This document shows, in pieces, positions 10,488 to 22,100 of a stretch of DNA of 64,000 bases. The notes below the pieces were generated by a model. That model searched no databases. It was not told the DNA's origin and saw only the letters and a list, made by a program, of their open reading frames with translations. The stretch covers positions 186,001 to 250,000 of the forward strand of contig JAALGZ010000017.1 in the NCBI GenBank assembly GCA_015227615.1, in the 5' to 3' direction. Within the stretch, counting starts at the first letter, position 1; the number at the start of each line of letters is the position of its first letter. Source of the DNA: Labyrinthula sp. Ha (taxonomy: Eukaryota; Sar; Bigyra; Labyrinthulida; Labyrinthulaceae). The position numbers and the translations under genes are program-made.

Positions 10488-13400
10488 GGTTAAGAGCCTA
10501 AACTAAACGCAGAAATACATGGAACTGTCTCAAAAATTTGAACTACCGTCAAAACTCACAAACGCCAAGAATTACGCCACGTGGGCGAAGAAGATGAAGC
10601 TGCACTTTCTTCGCACGGCAACTTGGGGGATTATGACTGGTGCCAGAACTGTACCAGAAGATCCCAAAGAGTTGAAAAAGTTTGAGAGACAGACAGCTGG
10701 GGCGTTTAGTGACTTAGTAAGATGTGTAGAGGGAGATTTAGAAGATCTTTGTTTAATGTTTGAGAGTGTTCAAGAGGCTTTGAAAGAACTTCAGTTGGTT
10801 TGTGTAGCTTCCGAGAATGTGAAGCTGCAAGAAGCTGAGCGTGACTTAGAGCAACTTGAGGCTGGACCAGATGTTCTTCTAACAGTAACCAAATTTAAGG
10901 TTGCTGTGAAGAAACTGAAGTAGGCAGGGGGGGGGGAGTATTTCGAACTCTCAACAGGCTTTGAAGTCATTTCCCTTGCTACCAGCAGAGTCTAATAAAC
11001 TAGTGTTGAACATTCGTACAGAAAAGATGTTCAGGAGTGATGACAATTCTTACGACATGGAAAAAATTCTCGTTAAAGTGATGCCAAGAGTTACTGTGTT
11101 GAGTAGTCTATGTGACACTAAAGCTGTGCTGAAGGCGCAGGTTACAAGTGCTGCTCCAGCTAAGCGAACCATTAAGAAGAAAAAGTGCCCTACTTGTAAG
11201 AAGGAAGGTCATCTCAAGTTTAGATGTCCATGTTGCTGGAACTGTAAGAAAACTAGCCACAAAAGTTTCGACTGCCCTAGCAAGAGAAAAGAACAAGTGA
11301 AGGAAGTTTGTTCCACCAAAGAAACCAATGATCTTAGTGGGTTAGGTTTATACGAAAAACAGAGATTTGCTTAATTGGAGCTCATGGTGGTACTCAGAAG
11401 TTAAATGAAATCCATTTTTGGTTAGATTCTGGTGCTAGTCTTCATGTATGCTTAACAAAAGAGCTAATGACAAACTTAAGATGCCTTAAAGAACCTCTAG
11501 TTGTTGAGATGTTGTCAGGATTTGTTCTTGTAAATTACATTGGAGAACTTTGTAGGATTAACAGAGACTGGATTGAGTGTAAGACTTACAAATGTTGATT
11601 TTGATGAGAACTTAAACCAAAACATGATTGTTTCCACAGGCTTATTAGCAGACAAGGGTTGGTCCATTAAGTTTGTGAAAGATCGAGCTGAGATTGTTGA
11701 TGAAACAAAAACCCATAAGTTGGTTGCTAAAAGAGGTCAAAACAAGCTGTACTAGTTGTGATTTACAGTTAAAACTAATGTTGTGAAACTAGGCTCGACA
11801 CCTGACGCAACCATGGAGTGGCATCTTAAACTTGGACATCCATCTTACCAGACAATGATGGAGATGCAAAAGCATGGATTGGTTGATGGGCTTCCAAAAG
11901 AAAGGTTCAAGAAATGGATTCAATGCCTAGAGTGTGACTTAGGAAAGTTTTCAGAAAAGATGACCCTGGTACGACAAAAGTGCACAAGTTGAAAGCAGCT
12001 AGAAGACTTGAAAAAGTACACGCAGATCTTGTTGGACCGTTGCCAACCGGAAAAGGTGGGTTTAGATTCATGCTAACTCTTTTTGATATCTACACTAAGT
12101 ACAAGTGGACGTTTTACATTTGCAAGAAATCACAAGTAACCGAGGTGATTAAGGCAGGGTTAAAGAGGATGAACAATTTGACATCTAGGAAGCTGATCAA
12201 CTTTAAGACGGATCAAGGAAATGAGTTTGTTAACTCATCACTGAAGGAAGAATTTGAGAACCTGGGAGTAGTTCATGATGTGTCGCCAAAGCACCATCCA
12301 TCGATGAATGGGGCAGTGGAACGTTGGAATCGAACATTGCAGGATGGCTACAAAGTGCTACTCATTGACTCTGGATTGACAGCTGATTACTGGCCTTACG
12401 CTGCTAAATGTTTTACTTACTTGCACAACAGACAATTTTCTCGTGTAACTCCGGAAGCGAAGACTCCTTTTGAGTCAATGTACCTACGAAAACCTCAAGT
12501 TGATCATCTCTTTGAGTTTGGAAGATTGGGTGCAGCTAGATCTGGAAAACAGCAGAAGAAAGGTAAAATGAAAGGAAGAAAGGCAATCTTCTTGGGTTAC
12601 AAGGGCAGGGAGTACTTGGTCTATTGGCTAGGTACTAAGAAAGTAGGAACTGCACGGTCTGGTCGGTTTTTCAAACGGGTCATCGAAAATGAAGCAGTTT
12701 CAGGAAAAACACATACGGAATTTAGCTTAATTGAGCCAAATGATGTGGATGCCGAGACTGGTGCACTTCAAAAAGAAGAGGAAAGTGAAACACACTAATC
12801 AACTAATGAATTAACGCCTCAGAGTGTGCCAATTGGGCCTAGATGGTTAGAAATTGATGCAGGTAACATAGTTGAGGAGAAACGGGGTCGCAATGCTATT
12901 GGATTTATGGCTAAGGCTCTTGAACTACTTCCTCTTAAAAGTTTTACGCAAATCACTGGAAGAAAGGACACAACTAAATTATTAAATGCGCACAAAAAAG
13001 AAGTTGAAAGCTTGGAATGCATCGACGAGTTTGATGTTGTTCAGTTGCGAGATTTTCCTTTTGGTCTGAAACCATTGTCATTGAAAGAGGTGTTCACCAT
13101 CAAAGACAGTGGGAGCAAGAAAGTTAGACTTGCAGTAAGAGGTGATATAGAGAAACTTGCTGAAGATGAAGATAACTAGGCCCCCAACAGGTCGTTTTGA
13201 GATTGTAAGGTTGTTGATCTCAGTTGCTGCATCGAAGGGTTGTAAGACCAAAAGTTTGGATGTGAAGAATGCTTACCTCTATGGAAAGTTTGATGAAGGG
13301 GTTTGCTTAAGACTCCTGCTGGATACCCTAAGAACGATGGTAGCATCTATTGGAGAACTACATCCTCAATCTACGGTCTTCGAAGTTCACCTAGGAATTG

Positions 13401-14469
13401 GAATGTTTGCATTGATTAGTTTCTGAAAAACTTGGGTTTGTCAATTGCCCTGTAGATCCATGTCTGTACAAACGAAATAAAATGTTTTTGTGTTTGTTTG
13501 TGGATGACGTCCTGCACATTAGAAAGAGTAATGTGGAGTTGGATAAGTTTGAGCAACAGGTGGAACAACGATTGGAGGTAAGAAAAGAGCAAAATCCAAG
13601 GATTTTTCTTGGACTTGAGTTGAACTACACTGGAGGAGACATTCATGTTCATCAACGAATGAAGATTGAGAAAGCCGAAGCAATGGTTGATCTTGAGAAG
13701 AGGATTGTTAAAGTACAACTACAAGAGAACCTAAAGTTAGAGAATGCCTCGGGTAAACCACTAGCAGATCTTAGACCTTTTCAATCTTTTCTAGGAAGTT
13801 TGCTGCACATTGCTTTAGGAACTAGACCTGACATTTGTTTTGCTGTTCATGCAATGAGTAGAAGAACTTCATGTGCTACGACGACTGATTTGAAGCTAGT
13901 TAGGCGTGTGATCAAGTAATTTTTAGATACAAAGAACTTGAGCCTGTGTTACAAATTCAATAGTAAGGACGCCTTAAAACTTGAAATGGAGGTTGATGCA
14001 TCATTTGCAATGGGACCTAAGAAGAAATCAGTTTACGGCTACTTGACCAAGGTTAGCAATGCCCCATTTTGTACAGATCTAAGTTGGAACCGTTAACAGC
14101 AATGTCATCTACGGAGGCAGAGTGCATTTGAATTGCAGAAGCTACCAAACCACTCAGGTACATCGCTAATATTCTAGAGTTTCTTGGGTTGAAGTACACG
14201 AAGCCAATCAATGTTTACAATGACAACATGGGAGCAATCTTAATTGAAAGCTCCAAAGGAAGTCTTGACAGAACCAAGCACATTGAGTTAAAGTTTCATG
14301 TTGTACAAGAGTTGATTAACATGGGAAAGATCAATCTTAGTTACAAGAACACTAATGAGTTACAGGCCGACATGTTCACCAAAGCATTGGGATTTTCGAA
14401 GTTAAAGATTCACAGAGATGCTTTAATGAAGACATGTGCTAAAAAGAACAGTACAGAAGAAGAAGAGGA

Positions 14470-14579
14470 TGTTGTTGTTGCTAGTGACTAACTTGTAGTC
14501 TTCAGTACTATTGGCTGTTTAGGACAGAGCAACTAACTAAATAAGAATTTCTCTAGAAAACCAAAGACTTACTACAACA
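14470..14579 (+). repeat. 3' LTR of the copia element, 110 bp
   Basis: Same ends (TGTTGTTG...CTACAACA) and length as the 5' LTR. It is preceded by a polypurine tract of Gly/Ala bases (agaagaagaagagga) at 14455-14469. About five substitutions separate it from the left copy. Confidence 0.9.
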
Positions 14580-14584
14580 TTTTA
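14580..14584. repeat. Right target-site duplication of the copia element
   Basis: TTTTA directly after the 3' LTR, matching 10373-10377. Confidence 0.9.
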
Positions 14585-14650
14585 TTCTAATCTTTATGTT
14601 CAATACTCTTAGTTAATATAAAATTACTTTTTTCAATTTAGTTTAGTTTA

Positions 14651-14812
14651 CTGAAGAACATAGATTTATGATTATTAAATAAATAGCTTTTTTGACTCTT
14701 GTTTTAATCAGGTATTGCAAAGCTACTTTGAATACACTTTAGTAGAAAGAACGGATATCCTAAAATAGTTGATCCTCTTTTGCTATGAAAGAGAAAACAA
14801 ATTTATATAGTT
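14651..14812. repeat. 162-bp block identical in inverted copy at 41964-42125
   Basis: The reverse complement of this block equals 41964-42125 base for base as far as I can read. The flanking family genes have drifted to about 60% protein identity. It spans the last ten codons and the downstream flank of the 40926 gene and the corresponding flank of the pseudogene. Either recent gene conversion or a conserved element could explain it. Confidence 0.8.
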
Positions 14813-14928
14813 TTTTTTCTCAGTTTTTGAAAGTTTAAGATTAAAAGGTGAGTTGTAGAGTTTTGAAAAGGATATGATAAAAGAGTTCGTTTACAATTAA
14901 GATTGAAGAAAAAAGATAAAACTAGTTT

Positions 14929-15850
14929 TTATTTTTTTTTCTTATTAAGTAACCATAGAAAATTCTTTTTTAACGTATTATTTTCTTCAAAATGTTTACT
15001 GCTGTTTACGATGTTTTCAAAAATTGTTCCCACATTCCAAAGCAGTTTATTCATTACATAAAACTCAGATTCAGTTTTCAAAGAAACAAATATTTTAAAG
15101 CTTCTAAGTTTATTAACTAAACCAATTGCAACTATTTTTAAGACAAATGAGCAAAACTCTTCAGAATCATTGTTGTAATAGATATCTGAGTAGGTGAGCT
15201 TTAACGCTTTACTAGGACATAAAGAAAACAATACTTTCCTGAATAAAAGGGATTCTAATCGGGAGAAATCAACTTCACGTCTAACATCTATTTCTGCATT
15301 CGGAAAAAGAGCTTCAGAACAGGCATTCATAATATTTATATGCTATTTATCATAAGGGAAACCATCATAATGTACTGGAACCGTATCAAACGGATAATAA
15401 AATACCGTTTTAAACTCACTTGATTTGTTTATTATAAAGTTTTTTAACACTCTGTATTTTTCCACATCAACATGATATAAATATGCACAGATAAGAAGTT
15501 TATTAATACTCAAACTTATCTTGAGTTTATTTACAATTTTTTGAATATTTTCTAATAGATAATATAGTTCAGTAAAAGAAAAATGTGTTGCAGCTTTCTT
15601 ATTTTGTTGAGATACTCTAAGAAAAGTTTCAATTTTTTTCTTCATTCATAAATTGGATTTCCCACTGACCAACTATTTCATTATTACTCATACAAAATCT
15701 TCCAACACGATCTTCATAATCAACCATATCAAACCTACGATTTTTGTATTGAACTTGAAGAATGACTTCAGTCAAACTTTCATTGAAGATAAGATATATA
15801 TCATAACTTTCCTTCTTCTGAAACTGTATTTTATTCATAAAATCCTTCAT
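14929..15850 (-). pseudogene. Pseudogene of the LRR-like family, inverted paralogue of 40926-41993
   Basis: Aligns from its ATG (15848-15850, MKDFMNKIQFQKKE) with the whole intact protein at 40926: DIYLIF at the start, DVEKYRVLKNFIINK, FKTVFYYPFD, INIMNACSE, MNKLLWNVGT and a final LLNKKKK. Two lesions are seen. There is a frameshift in an A-run near 15630-15645, and an in-frame stop replaces Gln just before QINIMN near 15343. It also stops at KKKK, while the intact copy reads on for about 49 further codons. An ATG 11 codons upstream (15883) is in frame but is not shared by the paralogue. It was a host gene and is now inactive unless the frameshift is an assembly error. Confidence 0.75.
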
Positions 15851-15883
15851 TTTTTTATCTTTATTCTTGATGCGAAAAAACAT

Positions 15884-18800
15884 GTTTCTGTGTCAGTTAT
15901 CTATATATCTAGCGTGTTTTTGCTTGTTGTTTTTGCTTAAAGGAATATTTATCTTTAGCTTAACGTCGGTGAATTTTGAGGTAAAATAATAATCGGTATG
16001 AATTAAGTGTCTTGCAGAAAGAGGTGATTTGTTCTTTTGTTAGCCAAAATGTGGATAGCGAATAATAAAGAATTCAGTTCTTTGAGTGTTTTTATTTTAA
16101 GAATACCTGTAATTTTCTGAAAAACAAGTTCAACTATGTCTTATTGTTTTTATTTTGTAGTTTTCACTGAATGTTCGATTGAAATATATATTCAAAGAAA
16201 TAACTTGGTTTGTATTATTTGGAATATGTTTGAATATTCTTTACTATATTATTATTCTGATAAAATAATATATTCGATAGTTTCTTTATGCTGGTGGGAA
16301 TATAAAGTGAATTTTTATTGTGCTTTATCTTTATTTGTGTGGATTCTGGGTATTCCAAAGAATAGTCTGAACAGTTTTATTCAACCACAACTGTTTAGTC
16401 ATACCCAAAACTATTGTTCTTTATGGTGCTTACCGTTAACTATCGGAAATTTAAATGCCCAAATTTTGCTTACCGTTATTGACGTTTAGAAATCCTTAAC
16501 GGATATGAAATTAAAGGAAATTTCCGTTAATCACGATAAGAACAATAGTTTTTGATGTCCCCAAAATTTTTTACCAATTTCATATTTTGTCCCAAATCAT
16601 ATCTCCATAATATATTATATCCATATTCTTTCTGTAAAGAAACTAAATTGAAGCAAAAGCCGACTCAAAAGTAGATGCAACACAGAATCAACATCATTTA
16701 CAAAATAATTTATATGAAAATTTTACTATGACTACTGACATTACCTTTGAATTTATCTCAATCTGAGCTCAAAACAAAGTTCTAGAGAGTATTTGGATAT
16801 TCCAAATACCTTTTTAAATAATTTTAAAAAACTAATTCTACTCTCCCTAAAAGAAAATGTAACTGAGAAAATAGAGGTAAAACCTTGGCTATAGCAGAAA
16901 TTTGCATAGTCTTCATATACAAATACTTGTATCTTGGCTCAAATTCCTTTTCAAAAAAAACATAATAACTCATTTGAAAGATAATTTAATTCGCTATGGA
17001 CTCAAATAAAGTAGTTTAGTTTTTTCAGAAGTTAATCACGAGTCATGTACGTTTAAGTATCCGAATATCAAAGCCAATTTTAGCATAGGAAGATTCCCCT
17101 CAGTAAAAGCCATTTTTCTCAATCAATACTTGATCTTTTTAAACCAAATAATATTTTTAAGTACTTTGAAGATTAATTTTGAAGATATTATAACTTTTTT
17201 TCTTTTACTTCGAAATATTAGGGTTAAACTACGTATTTCTATATTTCAAGAATACTGTTCAATTTCAAGTCATATTTTTGCATCTCTTATATCTCGCCTA
17301 ATTTTTATGTAAAGCACTATTGTAACTTATGAGATTTATTTTAAGAACTTTTTCTAACCGCTGGTTTTTAATTTTTTTGTGTTTGAGACCTCGAAGATGC
17401 TTTTGTATTTTGCTCTTTCCACGCCATCACGTATTTTACTTGAATTTGTAAATAATTGTAAAGCTTATTTCTCAATGTATTTTTCAAATTATGAAAAAAA
17501 AGACAGCTTTTAAAACCTATTTGAATTATATCAGTACTCGTATAAGATAATATATGATTTGAAGAGCATAAATTCATGTACAACACTGAATACCATGAAA
17601 ACATAGCTCATTCATTTTATGTTGATCAGAAAGCAGTGAAGAAAAGGTTTAATTACCTCTGTAAGCAGTCAATGTTAGCTCTTATGTTCAAGTTTTACCT
17701 AGTAGTAAACAATATTGCTTTATGGTCTTTTTTATTACGAGGTGCTAAAAACTTTATCAACCATTTTTTCAAAAATACAGTATATTGGCCATACAATCAG
17801 CAATACCTTTTCAACTCTTCTACAAAGCTCAAAACATAGTGCAAACTAAGCTTAGTACTTACTCACATAAAAGTTTGGAGGGTTAAAGTAATAAAAAGTG
17901 TAAACAAAACACGATTACCGAAAATAAAGCATATAGTATTTGTTAGTTCTTGTCACGAAATCTTCCTCAAATACAATATTATTACCCATAATGTATTTCA
18001 CATTACAAAAATCTTTTCAACCATGTATTTTGTCAGGGTATTTAATAAGGATGAGTACTTTAAACCCTAAAAAATGACAATTATAAGGGTCCTTTTAACT
18101 AAGTCTACAGATCTCTAAAAAAACATTCATCCAAACGTAACATCATGAAGCACAACTCTATAGATAATCTGATTCTTCTCAAGCTCTTGGGATTCATCAT
18201 ACCTAACTTCTCAAATTATTTTTCAAAATTTTTCTTCTCTAGTTAACGGTAACTAAGGTAAACTTCATTCAGAAAAGTCAAGTGTAGAAAATCTGCACAT
18301 CTGGAAATACAACATCTCTCAGTCTTACTATAATCCTATAAATTTCTGTACTACGAAGCCCCAAAAAACTAAAAAACACAACTTGTAACCTTTAATTCTG
18401 TTTTCTAAGATATTTTCAATGTTTTTTAAGAAAAGTCGATACTGGGCTAAAATGCTGTTTCAATAAACTTCAATCCGTGTAATACCTCAAGAAATACTCC
18501 TCTATAGCCTGAACAGACCTTAGCAGTCGAAATAGCGGGTGGAATTAGGTATAAAAATAACTTTGTTTGAGATTTGGATTTATCTGTATAGACTTCCTAA
18601 CAATGTATCCTATTTCCAAGATCTAAGAAACTCTGAAAAAGGATACCGTTAAATGTCATATATGCCTGAATGGGTGATACTAAGTGACAAAACATCATGA
18701 GAAATGGTTAGATCTCAGAGGTATTGATGATTCAGGATTCCTCTGAGTTTTATTCGAGGAAACTTGAAGAACTTCCCTATTAATCTCAGCAATAGTTATT

Positions 18801-19308
18801 TCGGTTAATTTAAATTTACTCCAAACTCAACCTTAAAATAGCCTAAACTGAGCTTCAAATATATCAAATATCAATAACTTTGAGTCTAACCTTATCTAAA
18901 ACCAATTTCCAGTAACTTAAAATAGAAAAAACAAAATTTGAATTTTTTATTGGTTTAATTATACAAATCTCTGTCATATTATTGCAAATTCTTATATAAA
19001 AATACTTGTTTTCTTAACTTTTACATATGATAAAGTGTTCAAAACACATATGAATTAGTATGAATAAGACCAGTTCAAATCAATGAAGATATAAGTTTTT
19101 AGTTTTTGAAAAAAGTTGTGTTGTGGTCGTTTTTATATTGTATTTATGGCAGAAAAGTGATGTTTTTGTTTTTATATGTGAAACAGCTTCCTATAATTTT
19201 TATTAAACACGTTTAGTGCCATTTTAAAAAGGTAAAATTTTATTTTGTAACGGCGGTATCTATATATTCTAACTCTGAGATTAACTTTTTTTAAAAAATT
19301 TCTACTTT
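15884..19308. other. Gene-poor stretch with foldback sequence
   Basis: No supportable gene. ATG frames of 117 codons (16136-16489) and 87 codons (17576-17839) are unrecognised. The first runs into an inverted-repeat element, and both have the Tyr/Phe/Leu/Asn make-up of chance frames in A+T-rich DNA. A perfect 21-nt palindrome with 9-bp arms (gtatttgga/tccaaatac) sits at 16789-16809. The rest shows nothing I can name. Confidence 0.45.
16407..16552. mobile_element. Small foldback (MITE-like) element
   Basis: The left end (aaaactattgttctt..., with ccgttaac and ggaaattt) is mirrored at the right end, whose reverse complement reads aaaactattgttcttatcgt then gattaacggaaattt. The arms are about 35-45 bp with small gaps and enclose about 60 bp. 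No coding capacity is present. A clear target duplication was not found, so assignment to a transposon family is open. A ccgttaactat core recurs near 20563. Confidence 0.5.
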
Positions 19309-20016
19309 TTGGTATCTTCATATTTCTCATGTATTCCAGTAAACTCAATATTACATTACCCTCAACTCAAGCAAACAATAAGTAAAGAAATGATCTACCA
19401 AAATAATCGAGTTCCCCATACTCTTAAATCACTCTGGGAATCCACGGATTTTTCAATAGTGTCCACTTTTGTAAAATTCTTCTTCGCACTAGATCTACTG
19501 TTTTCATTTCTTACCTTCCCAAATACACAGTACTAGTTGAACGGGCACGAATTTTCAAAATAGCACCACTTATAGACAAGAGGTGTAAGCTTTTGGCTAC
19601 TCGAGAAAGTGATGAATTCAAGGATATTCTTGAAGAAGTGGTGCTGGATATGGACAAGATCAAGAGTTTAGGTGCTGATGCTCCAGTGACTCAAGTTTTG
19701 AAGAAGAGCAAGTTGGATTTTAGCTTGCTGTTTGAAGACATAGATAGTTTACGACTAGCTAGGAATATTGAGCTAAGCCTCGGATAATTTGTTGCGCTAC
19801 TTTGATGTTGACGGCGTTGTGGGAAGTGTTGACATTTTGGCATGGCGGAAAGCTGCTGAGTCGAGGTTTCAAATGGTTGCAAAGGTCGCTAGAAAGTTTT
19901 TAGCTATTCAAACAAGCAGTGTGGGCTCTGAAAGAGCCTTCTCTCATGGTCAATTTGAGCATAGAGGTATAGAGAACATGTTTGATCAAACTTTTATGAT
20001 TAGAATGAACGTCTGA
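19309..20016 (+). mobile_element. hAT DNA transposon remnant, transposase C-terminal part
   Basis: The translation from 19789 contains LAWRKAAESRF, VARKFLAIQTSS and SERAFSHGQFEHRG. This is the hAT-family C-terminal dimerisation region (W...A/P...L..+A+..L.I..SS...ER.FS). Upstream, the frame from 19503 (PKYTVLVERARIFKIAPLID, then CKLLATRESDEF) and another frame near 19470-19510 (FFALDLLFSFLTF, recalling the hAT ALDPRFK box) give the preceding part. At least two frame changes and a stop at 19785-19787 interrupt it, and a TGA ends it at 20016. No terminal inverted repeats or 8-bp target duplication could be assigned. Inactive. Confidence 0.75.
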
Positions 20017-20777
20017 GAGTGGATGAGGTTGCAGGTAAAGAATAGATACTTGTTTTTTTGGATTCTTTAACCTGTTAGTACATGCTCTCTCCCTATTTTA
20101 ACTATTTAAAAATATTTTATCACAATTTTTTCTTGTTTTCTATCCAAAACTAATAAAAGTTTGATCTCTTTTTGAAATTTTAAAACAGAAAAAAAGTAAA
20201 ATTATGCTAAAAAAACATTACTGTAGCGTCATTTTAGCTCATTTGGTCCATTTCGTCTGTTTTGACTTAATTTTAGCTTTGCAACTCTCAATCAAACACT
20301 CCTACCAAACTGTTCACCTAATCAAAATCCTTAACAAGTAGAAGACAGATAGTTTTGAAGCTTTGACGAGCACATTGTTCTTTTTTCATGTTCAAAAACT
20401 GTTTTTACATTTTTTTTGCAGCGCCTTTTTTGTCCACACAAGGAGTTTTTTGTGGAGTTGTTTGGTTTTGAGTTTCATCAGGAAGAGAAAACTTGATGTT
20501 TGTTAAATTTACTAATATTTACCAGTACGTACCGATACTTAACGTGGTTATCATGTTTTCCGTTAACTATCATGTGTTTCGTTCCAATAAAGAACCCTAC
20601 CCACGACTAAAACATTCTCCATATAAAATTTCAATAATTATCGGTTAGTGAGTGAGGGGGCATGGAATTCTGTAGTTGCCGGGAGCTATTGCTCTGCCTA
20701 AAGTATTCTTCAAATGCCAGTTTTGGCCCTTATAAAATACCAAAAAACACAGCTTAAAGCCACAAGTTCTGATTAAT
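20017..20777. other. Spacer between two transposon remnants
   Basis: A+T-rich with no open frame of note. Just after the hAT relic, a possible donor (ttgcag/gtaaag near 20034) and a pyrimidine-rich acceptor (tttttttgcag near 20421) could mark an old transposase intron far longer than host introns here. This is weak evidence. Confidence 0.3.
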
Positions 20778-22100
20778 ATGAGTGCTAACTTTACCCAATC
20801 TACCTTCGATATTTTCTACGAACACTCCGTAAAACCATATTCGGCCCGATTTGTGATAGTTCATCAAAATTACAATATTAAATACGTTGAATTCACAGGA
20901 ATAAAGCATGTTCAAACTTTATTGCAAACATTGCTGAAAATCTATGACTTGGAGGACTATTATAGGTTATACTGATCTCAGGGAACATTTAATAACACAT
21001 CTGGACCAAGGAACAATTGGAAAACAAAAAGAAGAGCATGCAAGAAATCATAAATGAATAGTAGAGGTATTTTGTAGTCTAAGAGCTATGGAACATCCGA
21101 TATTAACACAGGATCAATGATGAAATTATTGGTAAAGAAGAATCAACCCCTTAGCTTTTTAAGAAGTAAAACGTTTAACGAACTAAAAGATGGGTATGAT
21201 CTTGTCTGGCAAAATACTTTGAAAACTTACAACAAACGCGTGGATTATATTTTTACAGAGAAGATCAGGGTAAGAGTCGAAACAAAATTATTTGCTTAAT
21301 TATCGATGGTTCGACTTACCAAATGCATAGCTTCCATGATGTTGATTTATGTTTTAAAAGAAGAAAAAAAGACTTGTCGCCTTTTCAGAGCACTTTCTTT
21401 GGCAATAACAATCAGAGAGCGAATAACAGTGTTACTTTCATCAAATATTTGATAGATAAATCTGGGCTCAATAGGGATCGACTTATTGTGGTTGTTATTG
21501 ATAATTAAAATACCAACAAAAAGTTTGCAGAGACGTTGGCAAGCAATTTGCAGGTTATAATAGCCGTCGGATGAGTCTAAGTGTTAGACCACATATCAAA
21601 TCTTGTATAGATCATACCAGCCTTTAGACAAGATGCAGATTCTTTTTTTCTAGCAAGATAAAAAAGTTAAAGAAACTAATAAGAGCTCACAGATATCATT
21701 TCACAAGGTAGCTATTCTTTCGAACAAAATATGGTAGAGTGTAAGCTTCTTATGATAAAAAGTTACCTTCAAATTTGGACGTTTTGTGCTGGCCTTGATG
21801 ACTAGCACGTTGGTATTCTACTCTTGGAAGAAAATGAAACAATATTTCCGCAGAAACATGCCAAGAGTCTTATTATCTCTCATTGTTATACAATTTTTTT
21901 CAGTAAAAAAACTTATTCTTAATCAGAACAAGAAAGTTATTGCTAATCTATTAGAAGATGTTAACAATGATCCCGCGTTGTTGCGCTACCTTGAAGATAA
22001 AGCAAAAATTTAGGCAGAGTTTGGTGCTTTTGAAACAGGGGTATTTAAAATTCATTCAAAATAAGAAGATTAACTTGACGAAGATTAACGTTAACATCTG
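20778..22100 (+). mobile_element. Second, more decayed hAT-like remnant
   Basis: Several short frames in one direction look like the middle of a hAT transposase. The best is near 21480-21600, with IVVVIDN, then NTNKKFAETLASNL, followed by a degenerate VLDHISNLV. This recalls the hAT order 'TDNAxNN....L' then 'C.AH.LNL'. Earlier pieces (FLRSKTFNELKDGYDLVW at about 21150) and later ones (NDPALLRYLEDK to 22013) are coding-like but unplaced. Many stops and frame changes interrupt it. It is upstream-type sequence lying downstream of the first relic, so it is probably a separate copy. The call is tentative. Confidence 0.4.

Larger units (their letters stand above)
10378..14579 (+). mobile_element. 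Ty1/copia LTR retrotransposon, full-length but broken
   Basis: A fossil copy of about 4.2 kb between two 110-bp LTRs. The parts come in copia order. A gag-like region at about 10519-11370 ends in a CCHC zinc knuckle. A protease region follows near 11400. Integrase at about 11800-12700 has the His-His-Cys-Cys start, HADLVGPL and a D-E core with VERWNR. Reverse transcriptase at about 12830-13900 has an FVDD catalytic box. RNase H at about 14100-14450 has KHIELKFH and a D-M-F-T-K-A end. A purine-rich tract precedes the 3' LTR. Integrase before reverse transcriptase places it in copia (Pseudoviridae) rather than gypsy. The coding part is interrupted in roughly six to eight places, so it is inactive. 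LTR divergence of about 4.5% indicates a moderately old insertion. Confidence 0.93.
10090..15883 (-). repeat. Inverted segmental duplication, copy 1 (interrupted by copia)
   Basis: Read on the minus strand, this segment without the retroelement matches 40926-42460 on the plus strand. The match covers a diverged gene (here a pseudogene), a near-identical 3' flank, and about 290 bp beyond the insertion point (for example aaatgaagaaaaat and tttccatagaa in both). The copies lie some 27 kb apart in opposite orientation. The outer limit near 10090 is where I can no longer follow the match. Confidence 0.75.

Noticed and set aside
16136-16489. 117-codon ATG frame rich in Tyr, Cys and Trp
   Set aside because: It overlaps the foldback element at 16407-16552 and has the composition of a chance frame in A+T-rich DNA.
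17576-17839. 87-codon ATG frame
   Set aside because: No recognisable motif, no neighbours or splice signals to support it; could be real but cannot be supported.
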